A stretch of 64,000 nt of DNA, from assembly GCA_027943335.1 (NCBI GenBank), contig BSBK01002796.1, positions 129,001-193,000 on the forward strand, read 5' to 3'. Of the stretch, positions 21,096 through 34,300 are shown piece by piece. The first letter of the stretch is position 1; every line of letters starts with the position of its first letter. Both the position numbers and the translations under genes were made by a program. The notes under the pieces were generated by a model. It saw nothing but the letters and a program-made list of their open reading frames with translations. It was not told the origin of the DNA and ran no database searches. The stretch is from Chamaecyparis obtusa. Lineage: Eukaryota; Streptophyta; Pinopsida; Cupressales; Cupressaceae.

Positions 21096-23400
21096 GGAAC
21101 CAAATGGACTATACCATTAGCTCCAGTTGGGTAGGTAAACACTAGTGACAACCCCATTTTTACCACTGAGTGACTAGAACATTCACAAACAAGCCAGACC
21201 AAAGTATCCCCAACGTGCACTAAGCACGACTGGGCGACAATATTTCAAAGCTCATATCTCAGACCTTGTTAGAGGTATCAACAAATCGTGAGACTATATA
21301 GGACTATGATTCTAAGGCCTACAATAACCTCTCTCTATTCTGGGAGATTCAAATTTGTTTGACTTTGGCACACCAATCTCGCTTGATGCCAAAACTTGTA
21401 GTTAGGGTTAGTTGAAAGTTGCACCAATGGGTTTCTTCCAAACCGTTAGTCCTAGCACCAAATGGACTGCACAATTAGCTCCGGCTAGGTGGGTAAATGC
21501 TAGTGACAACTATGTTTCAACCACTAAGTCACTAGAACATTTGTGACCATGCTGAACCAAACTGTCCCCAAGGTGCACTAAGAAAAATTGGGCAGCGATC
21601 TTTCAAGGCTCGTATCTCAAAGATATTTCAAGGCTCGTATCTCAAACCTCGTGAGAGGTATCAAAAAAATGTGAGATGCTATAGGACCACATTTTTGAGG
21701 CCTACAATAACCTCTCTCCACTCTAGGAGATTCGAATTTGTTTGGATTTGGCACGCCAATCTCTCTTGATGCCAAAACTTACAATGAGGGTTAGTTGTAA
21801 GTTGCACCATTGGGTTTCTTCCAAACCATTCATCATAGCACCAAATGGACTATTCCATTAGCTTTGATTGGGTGGGTAAATGCTAGTGACAACCCTATTT
21901 TGACCACTGAGTCACTAGAATGTTCATCACTATGCCAGACCAAAGTGTCCCCAAGGTGCACTAAGCACAATTGGGCAACCATCTTTCAAGGATCGTATCT
22001 CAGATCCCTTGAGAGGTATTAGAAAACTGTGAGATGATAAAGGACCACATTTTTCAGGCCTACAATAAGCTCTCTCCATTCTGGAAGATTCAAATTTGTT
22101 TGACTTTGACACGCCAATCTTGCTTGATGCCAAAACTTGCAGTGATAGTCAATTAAAAGTTGCACCATTGGCTTTCTTCCAAACCGTTCATCCTAGAATT
22201 GAATGGACTACTCCATTAGCTCTGGTTGGGTGGGTAAATTCTTGTGACAACCCTATTTTGACCACCAAGTCAATAGAACATTTATGACCATGCCAGACCA
22301 AAGTGTCCCCAAGGTGCACTAAGCATGATTGGGCATCGATATTTTGAGGCTAATATCTCAGACCTCGTGAGAGGTATTGGAAAATCATGAGATACTATAG
22401 GACCATGTTTTTAAGGCCTAGAATAACTTGTATCCATTTTGGGAGATTCAAATTTGTTTGAATTTGGCATGCCAATCTCGCTTGATGCCAAAACTTGTAG
22501 TGAGGGTAGTTAAAAATTGCACCATTGGGTTTCTTTGAAATCATTCATCTCGGTACCAAATGGACCATGCCATTAGCTCTGGTTGGGAGGGTAAATGTTA
22601 GTGACAACCCTGTTGCAACCACTGAGTCACTAGAACATTCACGAACATGCCGGATCAAAGTGTCCACAAGGTGCACTAAGCACAATTGGACATCGATCTT
22701 TTGAGGCTCGTATCTCAGACTCCGTGAGAGGTATCAGTGAACCTTGAGATGATACATAACTATGTTTGTGAGGCCCAAAATAACCTCTCTCCATTCTAGG
22801 AGATTCAATTTTTTTAAAATTTGGCACACTAGTCTCGCTTGATGCTAAAACTTGTAGTGAGGGTCAGTTGAAAGTTGCACCACTAGGTTTCTTCCAAACC
22901 ATTCATCCCGACACCGAATAGACTATGACATTAGCTCTAGTTGGGCTAGTAAATGCTAGTGACAACCTCATTTTGACCACTGAGTCACTAGAATATTCTG
23001 AACCATGATAGACCAAAGTGTCCCCAAGGTGCACTAAGCGTGATTGGGAAGTGATCTTTCGAGGTTCATATCTTGGACCCCATGAGAGGTATCAGCAAAC
23101 CATGAGATGCTATATGAACATGTCTCTTAGGCATACAATAACCTCTCTAGGTTTTAGGAGATTCAAATTTGTTTGAATTTGGCATGCCAGTCTCAATTGA
23201 TGCCAAAACTTGCAGTAAGGGTCAGTTGAAAGTTGCACCACTGGGTTTCTTCCAAACTATTTGTCTTGGCATTGAATGGTCTACGCCATTAACTCTCATT
23301 GGGCAGGTAAACACTAGTGAAAATCTCATTCAGAACATGAATTCAATAGAAGATTCGCGAACATGCTAGACAAAATTATTTCAAAGATCCACTAAGAACC
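21096..23400 (+). repeat. 357-bp satellite array in E2
   Basis: Six to seven units; landmark CCATTAGCTC falls near 21114, 21472, 21856, 22214, 22571, 22929 and 23286. Constant blocks ACCAAAGTGTCCCCAAGGTG and AACCTCTCTCCATTCT. Same satellite as 6291-9556, opposite strand, with more drift between units. Confidence 0.9.
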
Positions 23401-23407
23401 ATTGCAT

Positions 23408-25329
23408 ATGTTGGTGAGTGTTCTAGTGTGTCAAGAGGCAAAGTAATCCTTTAAATGGATCCTTTTATTGGTGTGTCAAGAGGTGAGCATTCTAATATTT
23501 TTTATTAATTGATAATCCTTTGTAAAGGATCATGCATTGTAAGCCATTAAATAGCATTGGGAAGGGTGAAATGTACCTAGGGGTCACTACAGGTGATTAA
23601 GTTAATCCTAGGTTAGTTGGATTAATCTAAGGACCTATAAGGACTATAATGGATATAAAATAGCCAATAGAGTCAATCAAATGATGTAAAAGCACTTGAA
23701 GTGCTAAAATATGGATTTTGCCTATATTGGAAAAATAAGCCTATAAGGATCATATGGGGTTATAGGTTAGTTTGGATTAAAATGGTTGTTTAAACCTTTT
23801 TAAAAGTTATAAGAAGGGGTATTAGATTCAATTTTTCAAGTTGACAATATTAGTTGTCAACTTGACAACATCTTTCAATCATACTTTGGTTATGACAGTC
23901 AGTTTGGGACTGTTATCAAGCAATTAGACAATTAGATAGAGGTTGCAGTCAAGTTTTAAAGGAGTTTTAAGTATTTTTTTAGGGGATCTACATGAGTTAA
24001 TGGGGGATGTCAAGTTGGGAGTGTAAGGAAGAAAAAATGTAATGTTTTATAATCAATAAACAAAGATTTTCTTTGCATGTGGTTAACTATCTTGTGAAAC
24101 AAAATTGAACATGATTTGGGTTGGGTAGTGAAGTAAATACATTGATTTGATTATTGTTTACATCTTCCATGCATTAATTTCAATTTTTTTATTGTTCTTA
24201 AAGAAAATCAAGTGACTATTGTTCTGTGAATGTGACTGTGACTGGTTGAAGGGTACAGTTAATATGTAGGGATTGTAGTCTCCTTAAGGGATTGAATCTC
24301 CCACCCACCATGACCAATGTAATTGGTGGGAGAAGTCATTGATGTATTATATCCTTGTATTATAATTGCTTTATACAGGGATATGTGAAGTGATGGTTGA
24401 GAGAACACTAATTGATGGAGTTTACTGATTTAAGGAGAGCCCGTCTTCACACCAGTCATTATGGAAGTTGAATACCCTTGAGAAAAGTTGTTCTTATAAT
24501 GGAATATGGATATTAGGATCCATAATAATATGTTAGGACAACTGGATTGTCTTGGAGAGAGTTACAAAGGTCTTTTTGAGTAGACCTTAGTTATATGACC
24601 CTAGAAACAAGGGTTTGGTGGCTAGCGAATTTGGTGAGTGGTGAAATCTTATGAACTTGAAAAAATTGTGTTTTGAAACCTTAAGAAAGACTATTTCATG
24701 CTTTGGAGTGTAGGGAGTAAGTGCATATATAAGTTGCTTTGTTATTTGGAGGAAATTAGGCCTAGTTTGTAGGTTCTAGGGTAGTGCATCTGACATTTGG
24801 TCCGAAGGAGTCTACCCTAAGTCTTGGGGAGGATTTAGGGAATCTAAAAGGATATATAGATCAACTACTATATTTTTGATTTTTTTGGAGAATTCTGGAG
24901 AAAAATGCTGATTTATGACTGGTGAAGGCTATAAGCCTAGAAGGGCTATTGGAGTGGATTGGTGAATGATGAGTTGACCACAATTGGTAGATTGGTGGAA
25001 AATATTAGAAAGACCATATTAAGATGTTATATGGTGTTACAATGAAGGTGGAAGACATATTTCAATTTTTGACAAGATGGAGGTTGTAGGTGCACTGAGA
25101 GGCCTAGAATGGAGTTGGTGCCAAGAGAAGTTGGGATGAGAGGTTAGAGGAAGTGAACTTGTTCAAAATTTCATATATATTGGTTCTCTAAAGTTAGAGC
25201 ACTCTATTTGACCCTTGAGTAGATTCTAGAGACTAACTCCTTGAGTAGATTCCAAGATGCTTGTAGAATCCTCAAGTTGAGTTGGGTTCCATGAGGGGAT
25301 AGTAGAGGACTCTGCATCAGATACACATG
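23408..25329 (+). mobile_element. unresolved insertion between E2 satellite and second gene, LTR-like
   Basis: This stretch has no counterpart in E1, where satellite and second gene are about 230 bp apart. 23408 starts TGTTGGTGAGTG; a possible LTR end ...GCATCTGACA at 24795 is followed by TTTGGTCCGAAGGAG, which could be a primer site. From there to 25329 there is no coding. No second LTR and no target duplication found, so the boundaries are tentative. Confidence 0.35.
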
Positions 25330-26451
25330 AATACAATGGAGTACATAAATTTTGAATTCACTTAAATGATGAATTACACATGTGAAAACATGTAGCACAT
25401 AAAGCGTACACATAAATTTTCTTAATTCATGAAGCATACATGTAGCATAGATTGTAAAGTATACCACATGAATTCACTTAAGTCATGCACATAGTCCATA
25501 CACATGAATTTAGGTTATGAAGAATGTACTTGAATATACTTATAGCATAAATCGTACACATTAGTACATACACACAAGCATACTTACATACTAACAATGA
25601 ATAAATGAACACATAATTAACAAATTAGATCAAATATTATGTTTCATATATATCAAAATGAACAATAATTTTGTATATATTTACATGTCAACATATCTAG
25701 ATACAATGTGTCATATGCCATCTCAAAATGTGTCATAAGACATCTCAAAATAAGTTCAACTAAAAATGTTTCTAGGACATCCTATTCTACTGGTGGATCG
25801 TCAAAATGTAGCCTCTTTAAAGTACTCTTTGGCTCTAATGGATCCTACATTCAAACGTAAAAGTGAAACCCCGAGTTAGATTACTTAATTTATATAGTTT
25901 CTACAAATAAAAAATAAAAATTTAGAATCATAGTCAACAATAATAACTAAACTTGAACTCTCATGTACCTCGCCTCTTTGTCTCTTCCCATGGACATGAG
26001 ACCTAATATATGTCCTTGGTAGCGAAGGAATAGTGCCACAAATGTTGACTTTGACTTGTATATGTTTGTGAACATGAGATTGATCTACGAGTTATACTAT
26101 TTAATGTTAAATCCTTAGTAGCAAATATATGTTTACAAAATAACTGAATTAACACTAAAACTTACCTGTGTTGAACTTTCTTCAGAAAAGTTTAGCTGAG
26201 TCATCAACAATACAGACCCTTGGCATTCTACCACCCTCAAACTAGGGGTGACCTAAAAAAGTCAAATAGATACCTCATACTATTATAACTTGATCATATT
26301 ATATATACTTGATAGTAAAATACACACAAATAACTTTAGAAATATACGTATCATGGGGCTATCACTACAAATTGAGATGCCCATGACTCTATCATGGAAA
26401 AAGGGTCCCACGATATCATCAAAGACCACTCTTTGTCAAATAAACCATATA
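25330..26451 (-). pseudogene. second gene of E2, 3' part (exons 5-8)
   Basis: Reverse complement carries the last four exons of the E1 gene in order, with GT...AG introns: exon 5 near 26415-26350 (donor GT changed to AT), exon 6 near 26253-26167, exon 7 near 26060-25971, exon 8 near 25847-25785 ending TAG. Conserved residues include SDSPM, MTQ (CAG intact where E1 has TAG), PRTYIRS, RQRG and KRLHFDDP. The LTR element at 26457 cuts it off from exons 1-4. Confidence 0.75.
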
Positions 26452-26456
26452 AATTA

Positions 26457-29411
26457 TGTTGGTTCCCACTTTTTCCACATAGTGTCAAGTTTACACTATG
26501 ATGAAAAATTGGTTAGTCTTCGCTCCAAAGTCTGACAGGGAAAAAGTGCCAATTGATGAGGACCAAGGACATCCTCCTTCTTCTTCGAGCTCCACATCAC
26601 TCAGGTGGGTATTGCCTCATCTGCACACTAATGACTCTTCTTGATGAACAACAGGCTTGTAGATAGATTATTATGGAATAGCTTTCAGACCCCTATAGGT
26701 ATCCTATACCCTAATGAACCAAACCTAATGCAATAACCTACTTGCATGGAATGAGTCTGAAAACTAGAAAGGACCTCCTACTACCTACTACCAACATGAA
26801 AGAGAAAGGTATTTCATTTCAATGATTGATGTTGGGTTGAATGGACCCCTAAAATACCCTAAATCTCTCATAGACCAGTGCCTTATCCAATGGGCAGCAG
26901 AGTCAAATACCTCACTGCAATAGAGCTATGAAATAAGAAAATAACACATTCTAATATGTTGATGCCTTAAACCAAACATACACCACTGATCAGATCATGC
27001 TTCAACAATCCACCTATGTACCTAGATATGCTATCACCTATTCAAAGGATTTTAACCCTCCCATTGGAAGAGACCTATCAACAAGTGATACATTAATCAA
27101 CATCCATTGAAAGACAAGCATGAGACATCCTTGATACCCTAGCTCATACACATCTGAAAACCAGTCCTAAACTTAGTTGTTCCTGCAAAAACAACTCTAT
27201 TGCAGACACTTAGAAAATGTGAATAGAAAGACTAAAATGCCCTTGATGCTCTAATCAATAAGTTCAAAACTCAAATGGAGACAATTTGATAGCAGTACAA
27301 ATGTATTGAAAACTCATACATAAGACATTTGTTACAATTTGTATTATATGCCCAAAGCTAGAAAGGAAAGAGGGAACACCCTATATGAAGAGAAGAAGGA
27401 AATATACTACAGGAAGAACCATTCATGGGACCAGCTCTCAGAAGAGAGAGTGGAACCAGGAACCAATCCTCAAAAGCAGAGGAAGGGAACCTTTCTAAAT
27501 GATCCTAAAAATCCTTTTATAGGAACAAAGATTGCAACAAGCTATGGATCATTTAGAGCACAAAATTTAGGTCTATAACCACTAGCCTAACAAGAAGTAA
27601 AAGAATGCAGAGAAAGCCTAGAAACCCAAGAAAATTAGACCAAATCTGATATACAATTGTATCGGTTTCATCACCATAGGCTAACTGGGATCAATGTTTA
27701 TTTCCTTCTTGTTGCAAGAAAAACAAACTTCAATGCCAGGACCAACTTGGAAAACTTTGCGTGTACACAACATGGAGATCACTGACACACTCCAAACCTT
27801 AGCCACCTGCAAAGAGAAACATGCCTTCACATTAAAAATGGGCATAACATCCTAGGAAGCAAAATTAGATCAGGACAACAACCTAGATCTTCATCATCAT
27901 CTTCGCAACTGCTACCATTCTCATGAAATCAATTTTGAGTGACCCATTTGTCGCATATGGCTCACTGTGAAAAACACTAGCAAGAAACCCCAGGAAAAGA
28001 TTCAAATTCAGCTACAACGGCTAACTGATCAACAACAAAACATGACTACTGATATTATGTTTTCCCCATAGATCAGGTGGTCCATAAAATTTGACACAAT
28101 GGTTAACAAACCCTAAGCAAGTCCATAGCCACATCACCACCTCAGTGACCAATAGAAATCGAGCACCTCAACATGACTAGCACCTTGGACCCACTGCCTT
28201 ACTTACCACACCATTAGACAGTTGACACATAACCGCAAAAAAAAGGACCAAGCCTTGCGATCATGCGACAACCATAGATCATAGCCAAACTTTAAACTTG
28301 CCCAGACACTAAAAACATTGGCCCCATTGAGAAAAGCCACATCACTACCGAGCACAACCAATCAGAAATGAACATGTCAGGAAGATCTGACAATTGGACC
28401 CACCTTTAAACATACTGCAACCCTCAGCCCCACCAAGAACTTCCATATCACCGCTCCCAGCCAATGAAAATCATGCACGCCGCCACAAATCTGATAGCAG
28501 CCCCATCAAGAAAAGCTTTTACCTTTTGGAAGATCAGATGGTTGTCACAAGATCGCAAAGGGGAAGAAGATTCCTTACGATCAAGAAACAACCGTCGATC
28601 TCTTCTGCACTGTCATTCTACCTAAAAAGTCTCAGGCCCACTAACACATCCCTATCACCACCTCATAGCCAATCAAGAATGACCATGTTAGCACCTAGCA
28701 AAAGGTCCCACAACACATCAACCCTTCCATCAGACGGCTGTTGCAAGATCGCAAGGGAGAAGAATATTCCTTGCGGTCATGTGATAACCATAGATCTTGC
28801 TTAAACTTTAACCACTGAATAACTGAGACTGCCAGACATAACACAAACCACTTGCTAGATCGTCGAAGGCTAAGAAACTAACCACTAGGGTAGCACGAAC
28901 ATGCGACCAAAGAAAACATTGGGTCACTAAATGAAAAGCACTAACCGCCAGCATCAAGTGATCAAGCAAATGAACAATAATGAAGAGTTGGGCCCCACAT
29001 AGTTGCAACATCACACATAGGAAAAGGCTGATAGTAGAGATTAGCTGTGAAGAGGTGAACAACTAAAAACAACTAGGGCTTTCACATTGACACAAAGGTA
29101 ACAAAGGAATGCAAAAACATCAAGGGTTTCTATACTTAGACAATTTTGACACCACCCGATATGAAAGAGCAATTTCTAGTAGACCTTGACACTTGAATAA
29201 CTCCCTGGTTTTTGTGATTTAGCACATGCAATAAAAAATGGAGCATGGTGACACATTTAAGAATAAGTGGCTAAGCGCACAAGCTATGAAACACTATGGA
29301 TCTTGTTCACAAACTAAAACAAGTTGCAACAGGGTGGGACAACTTCAGGAAAACTTTGAAGACAAGACCAATTTCATAAGATTTTTGCATCGACGGGAAA
29401 TTGGTCTAACA
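26457..29411 (-). repeat. 3' LTR of the 26457-33501 element
   Basis: 2955 bp, aligns along its length with 30552-33501. No convincing polypurine tract upstream (at 29412 onward, minus strand). Open frames inside, such as 28394-28804, have a diverged partner in the other LTR and are not retained as genes. Confidence 0.85.
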
Positions 29412-30218
29412 TAGGCTCTATCTGGGGATGCATGCCTCTTGCAAGCATGGAAAGGATTCAAAATTTTTGGAGGAAGTAGACCACCCACAAGACAAAAACA
29501 AGGGAACCCTCACAAAAAATTGGCAAACAAATAGGAAAGCAGGAAGGGAAACACACAACAGAAAGGGAACATATTTACAAAAATTTACAAGCTTGAAACT
29601 TTATTTGGTGGCCCCGGGCCACCAAAAGAAAATCAAAGACCCTCTAGAAACAAAGGTCTAATTCTCATCCACATATGCAACCAACCACCTAAAAACATCG
29701 TGACCATTCTGCAGTCAACATATGTGAATACTCATGGGCTGAAAAATGAAACTGCAATTATCACTACCCATGTCTTCAGTCACAAGGACTATAATCGTGC
29801 TTCACTAAAAATTTTGCAAAATTGCAACCCTGATTCTTTGAAGCATGCAAACCTCTCTTTCACACCTTTTCCTTCTCTTGGTGCTCAAATCACCTTATAA
29901 GAGAACATTTCTAAACATTGAAAATATAATACCTGGAAGTTCTACAGCAGAAAATCAACTTGTTGATTGGAAGGCAGGGCAGATCTAGAGCTCATCTTGT
30001 AGCTCCATTAGGTCTTTTCTTTGTAGAGTCACCACCTCTTTGTAGAGGAAAATATTTTACTTGTCTTTGTATCTTCTTCTAATCAACCAAAACTTCACAA
30101 GGCCTCACTATTTATTAGGAATTGCACTGATCAAATAGAGAACTTAGAGTCGCCACTTAGTATGTAGTAAGAAAATTTTACAAATGTGTTTTTTCTATTT
30201 GACTTTGTATTTATGACC
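29412..30218. other. internal region of the 26457-33501 element, no gene
   Basis: Short internal stretch with poly-purine patches (29500-29570) and degenerate primer-site echoes near 30024 (GTAGAGTCACCACC) and 30147 (TAGAGTCGCCAC). No coding domain. Confidence 0.5.
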
Positions 30219-30548
30219 TCCCTAGCAGAGTCACCATTTTGTTGGTGGCTTGGATGGGGCAAATCAATTTGGATAACCAGAGATCCTCAACAAATTTTAC
30301 TTTGTTATGTTCTCCCTAGCAGAGTCACCAATTTGTTGGTGGCTCGGATGGGGCAAATCAATCTGGATAGTATGATATTGAAATTTTGTGATATAACTAG
30401 AGATTCTAACAGATGTATTTTTTTTTTTTGTTGTTCTCCCTAGTGGAGTCGCCATTTTGTTGGTGGCTTGGATGGGGAAAATCAATCTGGACAACCAGAG
30501 ATCCTCAATAGATTTTAATTTTTTATGTTCTCCCCAGTAGAGTCACCA
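30219..30548 (-). repeat. four tandem copies of the primer-binding-site region
   Basis: 18-base sites (minus strand TGGYGACTCYRCTRGGGA) at 30531-30548, 30437-30454, 30313-30330 and about 30218-30235, spaced 94, 124 and 94 bases. Each is preceded by CCAACA-like sequence resembling the LTR end. The 30531 copy is in the normal position next to the LTR. Confidence 0.8.
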
Positions 30549-30551
30549 TTT

Positions 30552-33501
30552 TATTGGTTCCCACTTTTTTCATAGTGTCAGGTTTACACTATGATGACAA
30601 ACTAGTTACTCTTCACTCCAAAGTTTGACAGGGAAAAAGTGCCAATTGATGAGGACCAAGGACATCCTCCTTCTTCGAGCTCCACATCACTCAGGTGGGT
30701 ATTGCCTCATCTGCACACTCATGACTCTTCTTAATGAACAAAAGGCCTACAGATAGATTATTGTGGAATAGCTTTCAGACCCCTATAGGTATCTTGTACC
30801 CTAATGAACCAAACCTAATGCAATAACCTACTTGCATGGAATGATTCTGAAAACTAGAAAGGACCTCCTACTACCTACTACCAACATGAAAGGGAAAGGT
30901 ATTTCATTTCAATGATTGATGTTGGGTTGAATGGACCCCTGAAATACCCTAAATCTCTCATAGACTAGTGCCTTATCCAATGGGCAACAAAGTCAAATAC
31001 CTCACTGCAATAGAGCTATGAAACAAGAAAATAACACATTATAATATGTTGATGCCTTACACCAAACATACACCACTGATCAGATCATGCTTCAACAATC
31101 CACCTGTGTACCCAGATATGCTATCACCTATTCAAAGGATTTTAACCCTCCCATTGGAAGAGACCTATCAACAAGTGATACATTAATCAACATGCACTGA
31201 AAGACAAGCATGAGACATTCTTGATACCCCAACTCATATACATCTGAAAACTAGTCCTAAACTCAGTTGTTCCTGTGAAAACAACTCTATTGCAGACACT
31301 TAGGAAATATGAATAGAAAGACTAAAACACCCTTGATGCTCTAATCAATAAGTTCAAAACTCAAATGGAGACAATCTGATAGTAGTACAAATGTATTGAA
31401 AAATCATACATAAGACATCTGTTACAACTTGTATTATATTCCCAAAGCTAGAAAGGAAAGAGGGAACACCCTATATGCAAAGAAGAAGGAAATATACTAC
31501 AGGAAGAACCATTCATGGGACCAACTCTTAGAAGAGAGAGTGGATCCAGGAACCAATCCTCAAAAGTAGAGGAAGGGAACCCTTCTCAATGATCTCAAAA
31601 ATCCTTTTATAGGAACAAGGATTACAACAAGCTACGGATCATTTAGAGTACAAAATTTAGGTCTACAACCACCAGCCTAACAAGAAGTAAAAGAATGTAG
31701 AGAAAGCCTAGAAACCTAGGAAAAGTAGACCAAATCTGATATACAATTGCATCAGTTTCATCACCATAGGCTAACTATGATCAATGTTTACTACCTTCTT
31801 GTTGCAGGAAAAACAAACTTCAATGCCAGGACCAACTTGGAAAACTTTGCGTGTACACAACATGGAGATCACTGACACACTCCAAACCTTAGCTTCCTGT
31901 GAAGAGCAACAAGCCTTCACATTAAAAATGGGCATAGCATCCTAGGAAGAAAAATTGGATTAGGACAGCAACTCAGATCTTCATCATCATCTTGGCAACT
32001 GTTACCATCCTCGTGAAATCAATTCTGAGTGACCCATTTGTCACATACAACTCACTGTGGAAAACACTGGCAAAAAACCCACAGGAAAGATTCAAATTTA
32101 GCTGCAACAGCTAACCGATCAATAAAAAAACATGGCCATCGATATTATGTTTTCTTGGTAGATCAGGTGGTCTATAAAATTTGACACAATGGTCAACAAA
32201 CTCCAAGTAAGTCTATGACCACATCACCACCTCCACAACCAATTGAAATCAAGCACCTCAGCATGACTGGCACCTTGGACCCACCACCTTACTTACCACA
32301 CCATCAGATAGTTGTCACAAAACCACAAAGAAAAGGACCAAGCCTTGTGATCATGCAACAACTACAGATCATAGCCAAAATTTAAACTTGCCCAAACACT
32401 GAAAACACTAGCCCCACTGAGAAAAGCCATGTCACTGTTGGGCACAATCAATCAGAAATGAACATGTTATGAAGACTTGACAACTGGACCCACCTTTAAA
32501 CATACTGCAACCCTCGGCCCCACAAAGAACTTCCATATCACCACTCTTGGCCAATGAAAATCATGCATGCCACCACAAATTTGACAACAGACCCATTGAG
32601 AAAAGCTTTTACCTTTTGGAAGATTGGGCAGTTGTCATAAGATTGCAAAGGGGAAGAAGATTCCTTATGATCGAGCGACAACCGTTGATCTCATCTGCAC
32701 TATCATTCTGCCTGAAAAGTCTCAGGCCCATTAACTCATCCCCATCACCACCTCATAGCCAATCAAGAATGAACACATCAACACCTATCAAAAGGTCCCA
32801 CAACCTATCAACCCTTCCATCAGATGGTTGTCGCAAGATCGCAAGGGAGAAGAATATTCCTTGCGATCATACGAAAACCATAGATCTTGCTTAAACTTTA
32901 ACCACTGAACAACTGAGACCACTAGACATAAGACAAACCACTCACTAGATCATTGAAGGCTAAGGAACTAGCCACTAGGGTAGCACTAACACGTGACTAA
33001 AGAAAACATCAGGTCATTGAATGAAAATCACTAACCACCAGCATCAAGCGATCAAGCAAATGAACAACAATGAAGAGCTAGGCCACACATAGTCACAGTA
33101 GCGCACATAGGAGAAGGATGACACTAGAGATTAGCTATGAAGAGGTGAATGACCAAAAACAACCAGGGCTTTCACATTGACACAAAGGTAACAAAGGAAT
33201 GCAAAAACATTGAGGGTTTCTATACTTAGACAATTTTGATAGCACCCGATATGAAAGAGCAATTTCCAGTAGACCTTTAAACTTGAATAACTCCCTAGGT
33301 TTTGCAATTTAGCACATGTGATGAAAACTAGAGCATGGTAACACATTGAAGAATAAGTGGCTAAGGGCACAAGCCATGAAACACTATGGATCTTGTTCAC
33401 AAATTGAAATAAGTTGCAGCAAGGTGGGACAACTTTAGGAAAACTACGAAGACAAGACCAATTTCATAGGATTTTTGCATCAATGGGAAATTGGTCTAAC
33501 A
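30552..33501 (-). repeat. 5' LTR of the 26457-33501 element
   Basis: 2950 bp. First base pair of the plus-strand end is TA instead of TG (30552-30553), a point change. Many C/T and G/A differences from the other LTR show the insertion is old. Confidence 0.85.
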
Positions 33502-33506
33502 AATTA

Positions 33507-34295
33507 AAAATTAGAATGTATAATTGACAAGTATACATGTGTGCATAAAAAAACTAAATTACTTAATTACCTTCCCCTTGTTAATGCCTAACGTTTACAC
33601 CCCCTCACATTTCCCCCCAGTGGCAACTGGTGATACCTGCATCAATATGTAATACGATGATCATAAAAATTAGAAAACACATGTACATATACTATTATAA
33701 TAATTTAAGGAAACCAATGAGTACATTAAAACATATGTACCATAGAAGTTTCAAGGCCAAATGATATGGCTCAAAGTGTGGACCCCTCCACCTATGCCAT
33801 CTCCTCCTTTTTCATCAACTGAACATAAATGTAACACATAAAAAAACATAAGTGGAAACTTATTATAAGAAAATTCTACTAAAAATACAAACTTTTCAAA
33901 TTAAATACAATGTAAAAAGTGAACTATTTACACTTATTGTAACAGTAGGAGTCTATGGCTCTGTATGCCCCTGATGCACATCTTCATTAGGTGCTTCAAT
34001 GCCCGTAGTGTGCTATGTAGTATCATCAACCTCGAAGATGTCCAGTTATATGCATCACTATCATTTAGGAGACCTAAGCACAGATTCTTGCACATAATGC
34101 AAGTGTGGGGGACACAAACATGTGAGCTCATGGAGGATGTGGAAGGGCTAGAAGCATGAGGAAGAGGAGGCAACAATGTTGTGCTTTGCATAACTAGTAG
34201 ATCATTCAAGGTGTGAATGACTTGAATAGTCTATGAGCCGGCCTCAATAATAATATAAGGATGCTACACTGTAGGAGGTGGTAAAATCTCGGGAG
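33507..34295 (-). pseudogene. second gene of E2, middle part (exon 2 end, exons 3-4)
   Basis: Between the two LTR elements. Contains the 3' half of exon 2 with HTCIMCKNLCLG (matching HTCIICKNICLG in E1), exon 3 (about 33815-33748) and exon 4 (about 33637-33571) with flanking AG and GT. Exon 2 retains CAA where E1 has TAG (GTTATGCAAAGC against GTTACATAGAGC). Confidence 0.75.
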
Positions 34296-34300
34296 GGGGG

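Larger units (their letters stand above)
26457..33501 (-). mobile_element. pol-less LTR retrotransposon with 2.95-kb LTRs (Ogre/Tat-like primer site)
   Basis: Ends TGTTGGTTCCC...GGTCTAACA, target duplication AATTA at 26452-26456 and 33502-33506; removing the element rejoins the E2 second gene (matches E1 at about 4970). Read on minus because the primer site (TGGTGACTCTACTGGGGA) follows the LTR at 30552. Only 1.14 kb between LTRs, with no gag, protease, reverse transcriptase or integrase. A primer site of the type TGGCGACTC-CTGGGGA with very long LTRs recalls Ogre/Tat elements primed by tRNA-Arg (from memory). Confidence 0.85.

Noticed and set aside
28394..32894. Paired proline/serine-rich open frames at 28394-28804 and 32547-32894
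   Set aside because: They are the same position in the two LTRs of one element and differ by stops and substitutions; LTR sequence, not genes.
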